The position numbers were made by a program, and so were the translations under genes. This document shows positions 1 to 9,799 of a DNA stretch of 64,000 nt, one piece after another (within the stretch, counting starts at the first letter, position 1; each line of letters starts with the position of its first letter). Source of the stretch: Streptococcus pseudoporcinus LQ 940-04 (GTDB taxonomy: Bacteria; Bacillota; Bacilli; Lactobacillales; Streptococcaceae). Below the pieces are notes generated by a model, which did no database searches, was not told the origin of the DNA, and saw only the letters and a program-made list of their open reading frames with translations. The DNA lies in the NCBI RefSeq assembly GCF_000188035.1, contig NZ_AEUY02000005.1, positions 868,001 to 932,000 on the forward strand. Reading direction: 5' to 3'.

Positions 1-60
1 CAAGCATATCAATTCCTAAAAATTTCTATTTGAAGATTTTTGAATATTGTTGAAGATTTG

Positions 61-74
61 TGAAAGCGCTAACT
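61..74 (+). promoter_or_regulatory. Catabolite-responsive element (cre) upstream of arcB
   Basis: TGAAAGCGCTAACT fits the CcpA operator consensus TGWAARCGYTWNCW at every position. It lies 37 bp before the arcB start. Inference: the arginine deiminase genes are repressed by CcpA when a preferred sugar is present, as is common in streptococci. Confidence 0.7.
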
Positions 75-110
75 ACAATCTAAGTATAAATAAAAAGGAG
101 GTAATAAGCA

Positions 111-1109
111 ATGAAAAATTTACGAAACCGTAATTTTCTAACCTTATTGGATTTTACAACACAGGAAGTTGAATTTCTCTTAAATCTTTCTGAAGATTTG
201 AAACGTGCGAAGTATGCTGGTATCGAACAACAAAGATTAGTTGGAAAAAATATTGCCCTCATTTTTGAAAAAGATTCCACACGTACCCGTTGTGCTTTTG
301 AGGTTGCTGCTTATGATCAGGGAGCTCGTGTTACTTACCTAGGGCCAACAGGAAGTCAAATGGGTAAAAAAGAAACTGCAAAGGATACAGCTCGTGTTCT
401 TGGTGGGATGTATGATGGCATTGAATATCGTGGTTTTTCTCAAAAAACTGTTGAAACCCTCGCAGAATTTGCTGGTGTTCCAGTGTGGAATGGTTTAACA
501 GATGCTGATCACCCAACGCAAGTACTAGCTGACTTCTTAACAGCAAAAGAATGCCTTAAAAAACCTTATAAAGATATTCGCTTTACCTACGTCGGAGATG
601 GCAGAAATAATGTGGCTAATGCTTTGATGATTGGTGCTTCGATTGTTGGTATGACCTATCATTTGGTTTGTCCAAAAGATTTAAACCCTGACCCAGAACT
701 TTTGGCTAAATGTCAAGAAATTGCTAAGAAAACGGGTGCAGTTATTGAAATTACAGATGACATTGAAAAGGGTGTGCTTAACTCAGATGTTCTTTACACA
801 GATGTTTGGGTATCAATGGGTGAGCCAGATGAAGTCTGGAAAGAAAGAATTGCTCTTTTAGAACCATACCGAGTAACACAAAAAATGATTGAAATGACCA
901 AGAACCCTAATGTTATTTTTGAGCATTGTCTACCTTCCTTCCATAATACTGACACTAAAATTGGCAAAGAAATTTATGAAAAATATGGCTTAAAAGAAAT
1001 GGAAGTTTCTGATGAAGTCTTTGAAGGCCCTCATTCTGTTGTCTTTCAAGAAGCTGAAAACCGTATGCACACTATTAAAGCAGTCATGGTTGCAACCTTA
1101 GGCGACTAG
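111..1109 (+). CDS. arcB: Ornithine carbamoyltransferase, catabolic (arginine deiminase pathway)
   Basis: Cytosolic enzyme that phosphorolyses citrulline to ornithine and carbamoyl phosphate, the second step of the arginine deiminase pathway. The 332-residue protein has the normal family length. It carries the carbamoyl-phosphate-binding STRTR motif at about residues 56-60 and the ornithine-side HCLPSFHN motif near residue 272. An AGGAGG ribosome site at 96-101 sets the start. The carbamate kinase gene follows after 11 bp, and an ArcD-type antiporter comes next, so this is the downstream part of an arc operon. arcA, if present, lies to the left of the window. Confidence 0.95.
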   Translation: MKNLRNRNFLTLLDFTTQEVEFLLNLSEDLKRAKYAGIEQQRLVGKNIALIFEKDSTRTRCAFEVAAYDQGARVTYLGPTGSQMGKKETAKDTARVLGGMYDGIEYRGFSQKTVETLAEFAGVPVWNGLTDADHPTQVLADFLTAKECLKKPYKDIRFTYVGDGRNNVANALMIGASIVGMTYHLVCPKDLNPDPELLAKCQEIAKKTGAVIEITDDIEKGVLNSDVLYTDVWVSMGEPDEVWKERIALLEPYRVTQKMIEMTKNPNVIFEHCLPSFHNTDTKIGKEIYEKYGLKEMEVSDEVFEGPHSVVFQEAENRMHTIKAVMVATLGD

Positions 1110-1120
1110 GAGGAGCAAGT

Positions 1121-2052
1121 ATGGCAAAAATTGTTGTAGCATTGGGCGGAAATGCACTTGGAAATTCACCGGAGGAACAACTTAAATTGGTTAAAGGGAC
1201 AGCCAAGTCTCTTGTTGCTCTCCTAAAGGCAGGTCATGAAGTCGTTATTAGTCATGGTAATGGTCCTCAAGTTGGTGCTATCAATTTAGGAATGAATTAT
1301 GCTGCAGAGCATGGACAAGGGGCAGCCTTTCCTTTCCAGAATGTGGTGCCATGAGTCAAGGTTATATTGGCTATCATCTTCAACAAAGTTTGTTAAATGA
1401 AATGCGTAAAGAGGGCATTCAGCAAGATGTTGCCACCATTGTGACGCAAATTGAAGTTGATCCAAAAGATAGTGCCTTTCAAAATCTAACAAAGCCAATA
1501 GGAAGTTTTTATGATAAAGAAACCTCTGAACAAATAGCTGCTGAAAAAGGCTATACTTTTGTTGAGGATGCAGGGCGTGGTTATAGGCGAGTTGTTGCCT
1601 CTCCTCAACCAGTAGACATTTTAGAATTAACCAGTATCAAGACTCTCATTGAATCTGGTACTCTAGTCATTGCAGGAGGTGGCGGCGGCGTACCAGTCAT
1701 TAAGAATACTGAGGGCTCTTATCAAGGTGTTGCAGCGGTTATTGATAAAGATCAGTCAAGTGCTTTATTAGCAGGAAAATTAGAAGCAGATCAATTAATT
1801 ATTTTAACAGCAGTTGAACATGTTTACATTCACTATGGGAAGGAAAATCAAGAAAAATTGACCCAGGTACAGACTAGAGATTTGATTGAGTATGTAAAAC
1901 ATGGAGAATTCGCTAAGGGCAGTATGCTACCTAAAATAATAGCTTGCTTGAGTTTTCTTGATCATAATCCAAACGGAAAAGCAATCATAACCTCTTTAGA
2001 TAGCCTAGAAAAAGCTTTGGATGGTGCCACTGGCACACACATTACCAAATAA
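1121..2052 (+). pseudogene. arcC: Carbamate kinase, frameshifted
   Basis: Carbamate kinase makes ATP from carbamoyl phosphate, the energy-yielding last step of arginine deiminase catabolism. Here it is split in two. Codons from 1121 give the N-terminal 70 or so residues (ALGGNALG nucleotide motif, SHGNGPQVG), then run out of frame to a TGA at 1352-1354. The rest of the kinase, starting SQGYIGYHL, continues in another frame to 2052. One missing base near 1336-1340 explains the shift: restoring it joins AFPF to an [12 protein letters not shown] stretch and gives about 310 residues, the family length. The second part can start at ATG 1351, which overlaps the TGA, so reinitiation could give two fragments. 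A sequencing error cannot be excluded. Confidence 0.85.
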
Positions 2053-2061
2053 AAGCTTTGG

Positions 2062-2105
2062 AGGCATGAAAAGATAAGGGATTATCTATTTTTCATGCCT
2101 TTTTC
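2062..2105 (+). terminator. Intrinsic terminator after arcC
   Basis: The arms AGGCATGAAAA (2062-2072) and TTTTCATGCCT (2090-2100) are perfectly complementary, with a further GATAA/TTATC pairing inside the loop. A T tract follows. It separates arcBC from the antiporter gene, so the latter is expected to depend on read-through or its own promoter. Confidence 0.8.
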
Positions 2106-2156
2106 TATGCTATTAGCCTTCAAATACTAATAAGAACTGTTAAAGGGAGAAATGAT

Positions 2157-3707
2157 ATGAAAAATAAAAATGAAGGAATAGTAGCAAAAAAAGCTTTTCG
2201 GATGCCGGGAGCCTTCACGATACTATTTATCTTAACAATAATTTCGGTAATGGCTACTTACGTTATACCGTCAGGCTCTTATGCGAAATTGCTCTATAAT
2301 GCTGAAACCTCCAAATTAATGATTACAGAACCATCAGGCAAGGTCAAAAATCTAGCAGCAACACAAAAAGAATTGGATAAGATAGGTGTCAATATCAAAA
2401 TTCAAGAGTTCACCTCAGGAGCTATTAGCAAACCCATTTCTGTGCCCAATACTTATAAAAGGTTAAAACAAAATCCTGCTAGTCTAAGTGACATTACGAC
2501 AAGTATGGTTAAAGGAACCATTGAAGCTGTTGATATTATGGTTTTTATCATGGTCCTTGGTGGTATGATAGGGGTGGTTCGCCGAAGTGGGGCTTTTGAG
2601 TCTGGCTTAATTGCTTTGACGAGAAAGACCAAAGGTAGAGAGTTTGCACTTATTTTTTTAGTTTCATTATTAATGGTATTAGGGGGAACCCTTTGCGGTA
2701 TTGAAGAAGAAGCAGTTGCATTCTATCCCATTCTCGTACCTGTTTTCTTGGCTATGGGCTATGATTCTATTGTCTGTGTGGGGGCTATCTTCTTAGCTAG
2801 TTCAGTCGGGACTTCTTTCTCGACAATTAATCCATTTTCATCAGTGATTGCCTCAAATGCAGCCGGTATTAGCTTTACAGAAGGTCTAGCATGGCGGGCA
2901 ATTGGATGTATTGCAGGGGCAATATTTGTTGTGGTTTACCTTTACTGGTATGCTAAAAAAATTAAAGCTGACCCAAGTTTTTCCTATTCCTATGAAGATC
3001 GAGAAGAGTTTAATAAGAAATGGGGTCTGGTAGCAGGACTCTCAGAAGCAAAATTTACCGTCAGACAGAAGATTATACTCATTCTATTTACGGCCTCTTT
3101 TCCTTTAATGGTTTGGGGCGTTATGTCTCAAGGTTGGTGGTTTCCAACAATGGCTTCCTCCTTTTTAGCCATCACAATAATCATTATGTTTCTTGCAGCA
3201 ACTGGCCCAAATGGGATTGGTGAAAAGGGAGTGGTTGATGAATTTGTTGATGGAGCAGCTAGCTTAATTGGAGTATCCTTGATTATTGGTTTGGCTAGAG
3301 GTATTAATATTATCTTAAATCAAGGCTTTATATCTGATACCATGCTGTTTGGAGCTTCAAAAGTAGCCTCCCATGTAAGTGGTCCAATCTTTATTATCGT
3401 GATGATGATTATTTATTTCTTTTTGGGCTTTGTTGTTCCGTCTTCCTCAGGGCTTGCTGTCTTGTCAATGCCAATTCTGGCACCTTTGGCTGATACAGTG
3501 GGGATACCGAGGTATCTTGTCGTTATGGCTTATCAATTTGGCCAGTATGCTATGCTATTTTTAGCGCCAACTGGTTTGGTTATGGCAACTCTTCAAATGT
3601 TAGACATGAAGTATTCACATTGGCTGAAATTTGTATGGCCGGTTGTCACTTTCCTACTTGTCTTCGGTGGTGGCATGTTGGTATTTCTTGTCCTTATGGC
3701 AGGTTAG
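2157..3707 (+). CDS. arcD: YfcC/ArcD-type arginine-ornithine antiporter
   Basis: Polytopic membrane protein of 516 residues in the YfcC/DcuC-like superfamily. It has many hydrophobic segments, for example around residues 20-40, 125-145, 170-200 and the last 40 residues. It also has two glycine- and serine-rich re-entrant-type stretches, near GTSFSTINPFS and PSSSGLAVLSMP. Streptococcal arc loci commonly carry this family as the arginine/ornithine exchanger, and its place directly after arcB-arcC supports that role. AAGGGAG at 2143-2149 precedes the chosen ATG; an earlier ATG at 2152 is too close to it. Substrate is inferred from context. Confidence 0.8.
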   Translation: MKNKNEGIVAKKAFRMPGAFTILFILTIISVMATYVIPSGSYAKLLYNAETSKLMITEPSGKVKNLAATQKELDKIGVNIKIQEFTSGAISKPISVPNTYKRLKQNPASLSDITTSMVKGTIEAVDIMVFIMVLGGMIGVVRRSGAFESGLIALTRKTKGREFALIFLVSLLMVLGGTLCGIEEEAVAFYPILVPVFLAMGYDSIVCVGAIFLASSVGTSFSTINPFSSVIASNAAGISFTEGLAWRAIGCIAGAIFVVVYLYWYAKKIKADPSFSYSYEDREEFNKKWGLVAGLSEAKFTVRQKIILILFTASFPLMVWGVMSQGWWFPTMASSFLAITIIIMFLAATGPNGIGEKGVVDEFVDGAASLIGVSLIIGLARGINIILNQGFISDTMLFGASKVASHVSGPIFIIVMMIIYFFLGFVVPSSSGLAVLSMPILAPLADTVGIPRYLVVMAYQFGQYAMLFLAPTGLVMATLQMLDMKYSHWLKFVWPVVTFLLVFGGGMLVFLVLMAG

Positions 3708-3763
3708 ACAGGCTTGATTTCTAATTCATAGAGAATTTGAGACAACAGTCTAAGCTCAAAGGT

Positions 3764-3817
3764 AAAAAGCGAATAAGACTCGTTTTCTGATAGTCAGAAT
3801 TCAGTCTTATTCGCTTT
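3764..3817. terminator. Bidirectional terminator between arcD and the DUF4811 gene
   Basis: AAAAAGCGAATAAGACT (3764-3780) is repeated inverted at 3803-3816, with T runs at the right end for the plus strand and at the left end for the minus strand. It lies between convergent genes and can end both transcripts. Confidence 0.85.
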
Positions 3818-3895
3818 TTATATCTTATTTATCAATTTGAAAAAGTGGTGATAAAAAATTTCAAAAATGATCCTCTTTTTGTCTCAGGTCCTGTA

Positions 3896-4612
3896 TTAAT
3901 CAGTAATTCTTAATGCTTTTTTTAATTGTTCTACTTGTAATTTGCTTAGAGCTTTGGGATTTTCTTTGGCTAAAACGTGCATTTTGAAGGCTATCTGAGG
4001 ATTAGCTTTTAATGCTTTTTCCTGATCAGCCTTTAATTGCGGAGCAAGCCGAGTTAATTGTTGTGCCTGTTTTGGTGTGAGCACCAGCCAATAATCCTTC
4101 GGAATGATTGCTTCAGCTTTTTGAGAAATTAGTTCATTATTTTCTCCTCCAAAGCCAAACATAAGTTTATCAAAATGAGTTTTCCAGACATACCGTTTGG
4201 TTGTCGTTATTAAATAGGCCTTATCACTACCAACTTGCTTGTAGTTAGCAGATATTTTAATGGCTTCATTAATTTTCTTTTTATTAGGGACAAAATGGGC
4301 TCTGGGTTTTTGATCTGCTTTGTGATCTCTATAAATAAGGATATGGTGATTTGATTGACGACCAATTTTTTGAGTAATGAGAAGACCAAAGTTGGCTTTG
4401 ACATCACCAGCAGAATAAATTTCCTGCTTAGTGACTTTTGTGTCAACTGTCATCCCTCGGTGGTTAACGAAGTGATCTGTTAGATAGAGGGTGCTAGCTA
4501 GGAGACTAAGCAGTGACAGGGTTCCTAAAAGATATCTTATAGGTTGTTTTGGAATATACATCCAAGTTATAAAGGATAGCACAGTTGCCACAATAATGAT
4601 TAATAGAATCAT
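3896..4612 (-). CDS. DUF4811 domain membrane protein, partner of MFS exporter
   Basis: A 238-residue protein with two N-terminal transmembrane segments (about residues 2-20 and 26-46). A soluble, charged domain follows, with a tail rich in Lys, Ala and Gln. I recognise it as a DUF4811-type protein. That family is usually found next to a DHA2 multidrug MFS transporter, as here: its start lies one base after the stop of the upstream exporter gene, so the two are translationally coupled. Function is unknown; an accessory or stabilising role for the exporter is inference from this linkage. Confidence 0.6.
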   Translation of the reverse strand: MILLIIIVATVLSFITWMYIPKQPIRYLLGTLSLLSLLASTLYLTDHFVNHRGMTVDTKVTKQEIYSAGDVKANFGLLITQKIGRQSNHHILIYRDHKADQKPRAHFVPNKKKINEAIKISANYKQVGSDKAYLITTTKRYVWKTHFDKLMFGFGGENNELISQKAEAIIPKDYWLVLTPKQAQQLTRLAPQLKADQEKALKANPQIAFKMHVLAKENPKALSKLQVEQLKKALRITD

Positions 4613-4613
4613 C

Positions 4614-6113
4614 TTAAAGCTCCTTTTCTACTTCAATAACTTTTCCTCGACGGAGAAAGAGTGCAACGACAAAACCGATAATGGCAAAGGATAAGCCAAT
4701 AGCAAAGGATGTATGGAAGCCTTTTAGACTAGCATCTAACAATTGAGAAGCATATTCTAGCGGGTTTTGCTCTTGTAGTAATTTTGAAGGTTTATTGTTG
4801 TTGATAACGTTTTGAGTCACACTGGATAATAAGGCAACGACAATAGCCGAAGCAATTTGACGTGCTGTATTATTTGAAGCTGTTCCGTGGGCAGCCTCAT
4901 GTGGTGGCAGTGCACTCATAGCCGAAGCTGTTAAAGGCATCATGATCATGGCAATACCAAACATACGAACGGCATATAATAGGGTGATATAGTGATCAGG
5001 GGTTGTCCCAGTAAGGAAAATAAAAGGAATAGTTCCTATACCAAGAATCGTAAAGCCGATTAAGGCAAGGCGACGCGCACCGACTTTATCATAGGCGCTA
5101 CCAGCAAGGGGACTAATAATCCCCATGATGAGAGCTCCAGGCAGTAGGACAAGTCCAGAATCAAGGGCAGATAGACCATGTACGTTTTGTAAGTACAGTG
5201 GTAACATCATTTCCACTCCCATCATAGCCATCATAGATAAGGCGATGGCAAGCGTGGTAACAGAGAATTGTTTAACCTTGAAGACACGAATATCTAGGAA
5301 GGGTTGTTCCAAAGTTAATTGTCGTCGGATAAAAATTGCGATAATAATAACCCCTATAAGAATTGGCATGATAACATTGGTTAAGTTTCCCCAACCATCA
5401 CTAGCCACGTTAGTAAATCCCCAGAGAAAGAGGCCAAATCCAATAATAGACAAAATAAAAGAAGGAAAATCTAAGGTCATTTTTTTGTTGGGGATAACAT
5501 CTTTGATAAAGATGGGTGACAGTAAAAATGAAATGGTTAAAATCATTAATGGTAAAACAAAAATAGCACGCCATGTCAAATTATGTCCGAACAAGATGAT
5601 ATCGTGCTTCAATAGCCAACCTGCAAAGGTAGGTCCAATGGCAGGAGCTAGTCCAACAACTAAGCCACTAAGTCCCATCGCAGCCCCGCGTTGTTCAGCT
5701 GGGTAAATATTGACCATTACCACCTGCATAAGAGGCATGGTAATTCCAACAGCAACAGCCTGAATGATTCGACCTACCAAAAAGAGGGTCCAATTGCTTG
5801 TGGGTGCTAGAGCTGTGATGACTAGTCCGACAACCAATATAGCGTAGGCTGATACATAGAGCCACTTGGTTGAAAAACGAGTTGCAAGATAAGCTGAAAC
5901 AGGGATCATAATACCATTTGCTAATAAGAACCATGTGGTTGCTTGTTGAGCTGTAGCTAAGTTAATATGGAAACTGTCCATCAAGGTTGGTATGGCAGTC
6001 CCAAGACTGGTTTGATTTAAAATACCGGCAAAGGTAGCGACTAATAGTAAAATAACCATGGCCGTCCGATTAAAAGGTTTGCCGTGTATATCAACTTTAT
6101 AATCTGTTGACAT
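4614..6113 (-). CDS. MDR family MFS transporter, DHA2/EmrB-QacA type
   Basis: Drug:proton antiporter of 499 residues with about 14 hydrophobic segments, the topology of the DHA2 subfamily. The sequence after the second helix (ATRFSTKWLYVSAY) and the G-rich helix near GLVVGLAPAIGPTFAG match the MFS motifs A and C. The start at 6113 (MSTDYKVD) is preceded by AAAGGAGAG. An upstream in-frame ATG would add 37 residues without a ribosome site, so I did not use it. It forms a two-gene unit with the DUF4811 protein. Substrate cannot be read from sequence. Confidence 0.85.
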   Translation of the reverse strand: MSTDYKVDIHGKPFNRTAMVILLLVATFAGILNQTSLGTAIPTLMDSFHINLATAQQATTWFLLANGIMIPVSAYLATRFSTKWLYVSAYAILVVGLVITALAPTSNWTLFLVGRIIQAVAVGITMPLMQVVMVNIYPAEQRGAAMGLSGLVVGLAPAIGPTFAGWLLKHDIILFGHNLTWRAIFVLPLMILTISFLLSPIFIKDVIPNKKMTLDFPSFILSIIGFGLFLWGFTNVASDGWGNLTNVIMPILIGVIIIAIFIRRQLTLEQPFLDIRVFKVKQFSVTTLAIALSMMAMMGVEMMLPLYLQNVHGLSALDSGLVLLPGALIMGIISPLAGSAYDKVGARRLALIGFTILGIGTIPFIFLTGTTPDHYITLLYAVRMFGIAMIMMPLTASAMSALPPHEAAHGTASNNTARQIASAIVVALLSSVTQNVINNNKPSKLLQEQNPLEYASQLLDASLKGFHTSFAIGLSFAIIGFVVALFLRRGKVIEVEKEL

Positions 6114-6318
6114 TCTTCTCTCCTTTAGATGAATGATGAATATGCTGATTCTAGGATATGTTAAAGTTTCAGAAATCAACATAGTTACCCTGAGAACTAT
6201 ACCACAAACCCAAATAAGCTGCAATTAATTTGTATCATTTTTTAGAGTTATTAGGGGAAAATTTTAAAAAAATTGTCATTAGGCAAAAGGTAAATCTACT
6301 GATTTAAAGACTTATTTT

Positions 6319-6350
6319 TGCTATAATGAAATTACTATGATTACGAGGAG
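6319..6350 (+). promoter_or_regulatory. Extended -10 promoter and ribosome site for rsgA
   Basis: TGCTATAAT at 6319-6327 is an extended -10 with a perfect TATAAT. GAGGAG at 6345-6350 precedes a TTG start at 6356, which decides that unusual start codon. Confidence 0.65.
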
Positions 6351-6355
6351 TTCAT

Positions 6356-7228
6356 TTGCAAGGAAGAATTATTAAATCTTTGGCTGGCTTTTATTATGTC
6401 GAGTCTGAAGGAAGAGTGTATCAAACACGCGCGCGTGGCAATTTTAGAAAAAAAGGGCAGGTTCCCTATGTGGGCGACTTTGTGGATTTTACAGCAGAGG
6501 ATAACTCGGAGGGTTATATTTTAGCTATACATGAACGCAAAAATGAGCTGGTCAGACCACCTATTGTTAATATTGACCAAGCTGTTGTGATTATGTCGGC
6601 CAAAGAACCGGACTTTAATACTAATCTTTTGGACCGTTTTTTGGTTCTCTTGGAAAATAAAAACATTAGACCGATCGTTTATATTTCTAAGCTGGACTTA
6701 CTAGAAGACCTGACGGATATTGAAGATATCAGTCATCACTATGAGCAGATAGGCTATGATTTTGTCATGTCACTTGATCAGCTTCTACCTCATTTAAAAG
6801 ACAAAGTAACCGTTTTTATGGGTCAGACAGGTGTCGGCAAGTCCACGCTTCTCAATAATATTTCCCCAGAGTTGGGCCTTGAAACGGCAGCTATTTCTGA
6901 TAGCTTAGGGCGCGGACGCCATACCACACGTGCTGTTAGTTTCTATAATGTTAATGGGGGAAAAATAGCTGACACGCCAGGATTTTCTAACTTAGATTAT
7001 GCTATTGATAATGGAGAAGACCTTAGTGAAGCATTTCCTGAAATCAGACATTTTAGCCATAACTGTAAGTTTAGATCCTGCAGCCATCGCCACGAGCCTC
7101 AATGTGCTGTTATAGCAGCTGTGGAAACTGGACAGATATGGCAAACTCGTTATGATAATTATTTACAATTTCTCAGTGAGATCGACAATCGACGCGAAAC
7201 CTTTAAAAAAGTAATCAAAAGAAAGTAG
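6356..7228 (+). CDS. rsgA: Small ribosomal subunit biogenesis GTPase RsgA
   Basis: Circularly permuted GTPase that assists late 30S subunit maturation. The N-terminal OB fold (about residues 1-65) is followed by the permuted G domain in G4-G1-G3 order: SKLD near residue 108, the P-loop GQTGVGKST near 157-165, then DTPGF. A C-terminal zinc finger has the spacing Cys-x5-Cys-x-His-x5-Cys at about residues 236-249. Length is 290 residues, normal for streptococci. The TTG start is supported by the GAGGAG site 5 bp upstream. It heads an rsgA-rpe-thiN-rmuC-yhaM gene string. Confidence 0.95.
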   Translation: MQGRIIKSLAGFYYVESEGRVYQTRARGNFRKKGQVPYVGDFVDFTAEDNSEGYILAIHERKNELVRPPIVNIDQAVVIMSAKEPDFNTNLLDRFLVLLENKNIRPIVYISKLDLLEDLTDIEDISHHYEQIGYDFVMSLDQLLPHLKDKVTVFMGQTGVGKSTLLNNISPELGLETAAISDSLGRGRHTTRAVSFYNVNGGKIADTPGFSNLDYAIDNGEDLSEAFPEIRHFSHNCKFRSCSHRHEPQCAVIAAVETGQIWQTRYDNYLQFLSEIDNRRETFKKVIKRK

Positions 7229-7238
7229 GGTATTGAAA

Positions 7239-7901
7239 ATGACAAGTCACAAGATTGCACCTTCTATTTTAGCGGCTGATTATGCTAATTTTGCCGCGGA
7301 GTTAAAACGTATTGAGGAAACAGATGCTGAATATGTGCATATTGATATTATGGACGGCCAATTTGTTCCTAATATTAGCTTTGGTGCAGATGTGGTCGCT
7401 AGTATGCGCAAACACAGCAAACTGGTTTTTGACTGTCACTTGATGGTGGTTGATCCTGAGCGTTATGTTGAAGCATACGCGCAAGCAGGTGCCGATATTA
7501 TGACTATCCACCTTGAGAGTACCAGACATATTCATGGTGCCCTACAAAAAATTAAAGCGGCAGGAATGAAAGCGGGAGTTGTTATCAATCCTGGTACGCC
7601 AGTGGGTGCCCTTGAGCCAATTCTGTCGCTGGTTGATCAAGTTCTGATTATGACAGTAAATCCTGGCTTTGGTGGGCAAGCTTTTATTCCTGAGTGTTTA
7701 GATAAGGTGCAAAAAGTCGTTGAGATGCGTCAAAGGGCTGGTTTAGATTTTGATATTGAAGTTGATGGTGGCGTTGATGATAAAACGATTGCAGCCTGTG
7801 CAAAAGCAGGTGCCAATGTTTTTGTAGCAGGGTCTTATCTCTTTAAAGCTGATGATTTGGTTTCTCAAGTTCAAACATTAAGGTTGGCTTTAGATGCTTA
7901 A
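7239..7901 (+). CDS. rpe: Ribulose-phosphate 3-epimerase
   Basis: Pentose phosphate pathway enzyme that interconverts ribulose 5-phosphate and xylulose 5-phosphate. The TIM-barrel protein is 220 residues. It shows the catalytic and metal-binding elements HIDIMDGQFVPN, CHLMV and EVDGGV, and the phosphate-binding VNPGFGGQ. ATG 7239 is preferred over an in-frame TTG at 7233 because the protein then begins MTSHKIAPS, as in related streptococci. The gene overlaps thiN by 8 bp at its 3' end. Confidence 0.95.
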   Translation: MTSHKIAPSILAADYANFAAELKRIEETDAEYVHIDIMDGQFVPNISFGADVVASMRKHSKLVFDCHLMVVDPERYVEAYAQAGADIMTIHLESTRHIHGALQKIKAAGMKAGVVINPGTPVGALEPILSLVDQVLIMTVNPGFGGQAFIPECLDKVQKVVEMRQRAGLDFDIEVDGGVDDKTIAACAKAGANVFVAGSYLFKADDLVSQVQTLRLALDA

Positions 7902-8526
7902 CATAGCTTTAGTTGCTGGCGGTGATTTACAGGCCATTCCAAAACATTTTGATCTCTATTGTGGTATTGATCGTGGTAGCCTTTTTGTCATTGAAGAAAA
8001 CTTGCCTTTAACTTATGCCGTTGGTGATTTTGATTCAGTCTCTGAGTCAGAATTATCAAGGATCAAAATGAGGGCTAAACACATGGTGCAGTCGCCTGCC
8101 GAAAAAAACGATACCGATACTGAGTTAGCTTTAAAAACAGTTTTTGGCGACTATCCAGAAGCAGAGGTAACAATTTTTGGAGCCTTTGGAGGAAGATTGG
8201 ATCATTTGTTGGCCAATCTATACTTGCCCAGTAATCCAGATTTAAAGCCTTTTATGTCGCAGATTAGTCTGGTTGATCAGCAAAATCATGTGCAATTTCG
8301 TCCAAGTGGTTGTCACCTCATTCATCAAGTGGAAGGTATGACTTATGTTTCCTTTATGACGACGGGTCAAAATCCCTTGACCATTAAAGGTGCTAAATAT
8401 GACTTAACTAGTTCAAATTATTTTGAGAAAAAGATTTATTCTAGTAACGAGTTTATTGGACAACCAATAGAAGTTAGTGTCGATTCTGATGACATTATTA
8501 TTATTCAAAGTAGAGACAGGAGTTAA
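7894..8526 (+). CDS. thiN: Thiamine pyrophosphokinase
   Basis: Transfers pyrophosphate from ATP to thiamine to make the coenzyme thiamine diphosphate. The 210-residue protein shows the N-terminal GIDRGS and GDFDSV motifs and the acidic NDTDTELAL stretch. The FGAFGGRLDHLLANL segment is typical of the TPK catalytic domain, and a C-terminal beta domain follows. It overlaps rpe by 8 bp, so the two are translated together. It uses salvaged thiamine; no thiamine biosynthesis genes are seen in the window. Confidence 0.93.
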   Translation: MLNIALVAGGDLQAIPKHFDLYCGIDRGSLFVIEENLPLTYAVGDFDSVSESELSRIKMRAKHMVQSPAEKNDTDTELALKTVFGDYPEAEVTIFGAFGGRLDHLLANLYLPSNPDLKPFMSQISLVDQQNHVQFRPSGCHLIHQVEGMTYVSFMTTGQNPLTIKGAKYDLTSSNYFEKKIYSSNEFIGQPIEVSVDSDDIIIIQSRDRS

Positions 8527-8527
8527 T

Positions 8528-9799
8528 TTGGAAGTTCTTATTGTAATTCTACTTATCCTTATGGGGATTATTATTGTCGTGCTTTATCAAAAGGTTCAGT
8601 CCTTAGAAGCTCAATTCCAAAAGACTTTGGAGGGCAATGCTGATAATTTGTCGGATCAATTATCTTACCAACTAGAAAGTTATAGTAAAAATCAAATTAT
8701 TGAGGTAAGTTCCTTGTTGAACCGTAACCAAACAGAGCTTTATCAACAACTTAATGATTTAAAGACAGTTTTGTACCATAATTTATCAGAGAGTCGTGAT
8801 CGTAGTGATCAGAGATTGGAGCTGATTGACAAGAATCTTTCACAATCAGTCAAGCAAATGCAGGACTCTAATGAAAAACGTTTAGAAGAGATGCGTCGGA
8901 CTGTGGAGGAAAAGTTAGAAGAGACTTTGAATAAGCGTCTACAAGTTTCTTTTGAAACAGTGTCAAAACAATTGGAAAATGTTAACCTTGGTTTAGGTGA
9001 GATGCGAACAGTTGCTAAAGATGTCGGCACTCTAAATAAAGTGCTATCCAATACTAAAACACGTGGCATTTTAGGAGAACTTCAGTTAGGGCAGATTATT
9101 GAAGATATTCTGACAGTCCAACAGTATGAAAAAGAGTTTTCGACCATTAAAGGTTCTAGTGAACGAGTAGAGTATGCCGTTAAACTCCCTGGTCAGCATG
9201 AGGGAGAATATGTTTATCTTCCGATTGATTCCAAATTTCCTTTGGAAGACTATTATCGTTTAGAAGATGCTTATGAATCTGGAGACAAAGAGCGTATTGA
9301 ACAATCTCGTAAAGCCTTGCTTACCGCTATTAAACGTTTTGCTAAAGATGTCAACAAGAAATACATCAAGCCTCCTGAAACGACCAACTTTGGGATTCTA
9401 TTTTTACCAACCGAGGGTCTCTATTCTGAAGTGGTTCGAAGCGCAGCCTTTTTTGATGCCCTTCGAAGAGAAGATAACATCGTTATTGCAGGTCCGTCTA
9501 CTTTATCGGCTCTGCTTAATTCCCTATCGGTAGGCTTTAAAACTTTAAATATTCAAAAAAATGCTGATGACATTAGCAAAATTTTAGGCAATGTTAAAAT
9601 TGAGTTTGAAAAGTTTGGAACTATTTTAGTCAAAGCCCAAAAACAAATTTCGACAGCAAACTCAACCTTAGACAACTTAATTTCAACGCGGAGTAAGGCC
9701 ATTGTTAGGGCCTTGACAAAAGTCGAAACATACCAAGATAAGGATACTGAAGCTTTGCTTAACATACCTGATATAGAAGAGGACACCTATGAAAATTAA
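8528..9799 (+). CDS. rmuC: DNA recombination protein RmuC homologue
   Basis: RmuC-family protein of 423 residues, linked to limiting inversion and recombination at short repeats. It has an N-terminal hydrophobic anchor (about residues 2-20) and a long coiled coil (about 25-170). A nuclease-like core follows with the LGELQLGQIIEDIL and LPIDSKFPLEDYYR motifs. The start is a TTG at 8528 with AGGAG at 8518-8522. An upstream ATG-type start inside thiN would add 17 residues and lacks a ribosome site. The end overlaps yhaM by 11 bp. Confidence 0.88.
   Translation: MEVLIVILLILMGIIIVVLYQKVQSLEAQFQKTLEGNADNLSDQLSYQLESYSKNQIIEVSSLLNRNQTELYQQLNDLKTVLYHNLSESRDRSDQRLELIDKNLSQSVKQMQDSNEKRLEEMRRTVEEKLEETLNKRLQVSFETVSKQLENVNLGLGEMRTVAKDVGTLNKVLSNTKTRGILGELQLGQIIEDILTVQQYEKEFSTIKGSSERVEYAVKLPGQHEGEYVYLPIDSKFPLEDYYRLEDAYESGDKERIEQSRKALLTAIKRFAKDVNKKYIKPPETTNFGILFLPTEGLYSEVVRSAAFFDALRREDNIVIAGPSTLSALLNSLSVGFKTLNIQKNADDISKILGNVKIEFEKFGTILVKAQKQISTANSTLDNLISTRSKAIVRALTKVETYQDKDTEALLNIPDIEEDTYEN

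Noticed and set aside
5125..5706. 193-codon open frame on the plus strand
   Set aside because: It is the antisense of the MFS exporter, with no ribosome site and basic, low-complexity composition. It is a shadow of the real gene.
6113..6224. Longer N terminus for the MFS exporter
   Set aside because: The 37 extra residues lack a ribosome site. AAAGGAGAG is correctly placed for the ATG at 6113.
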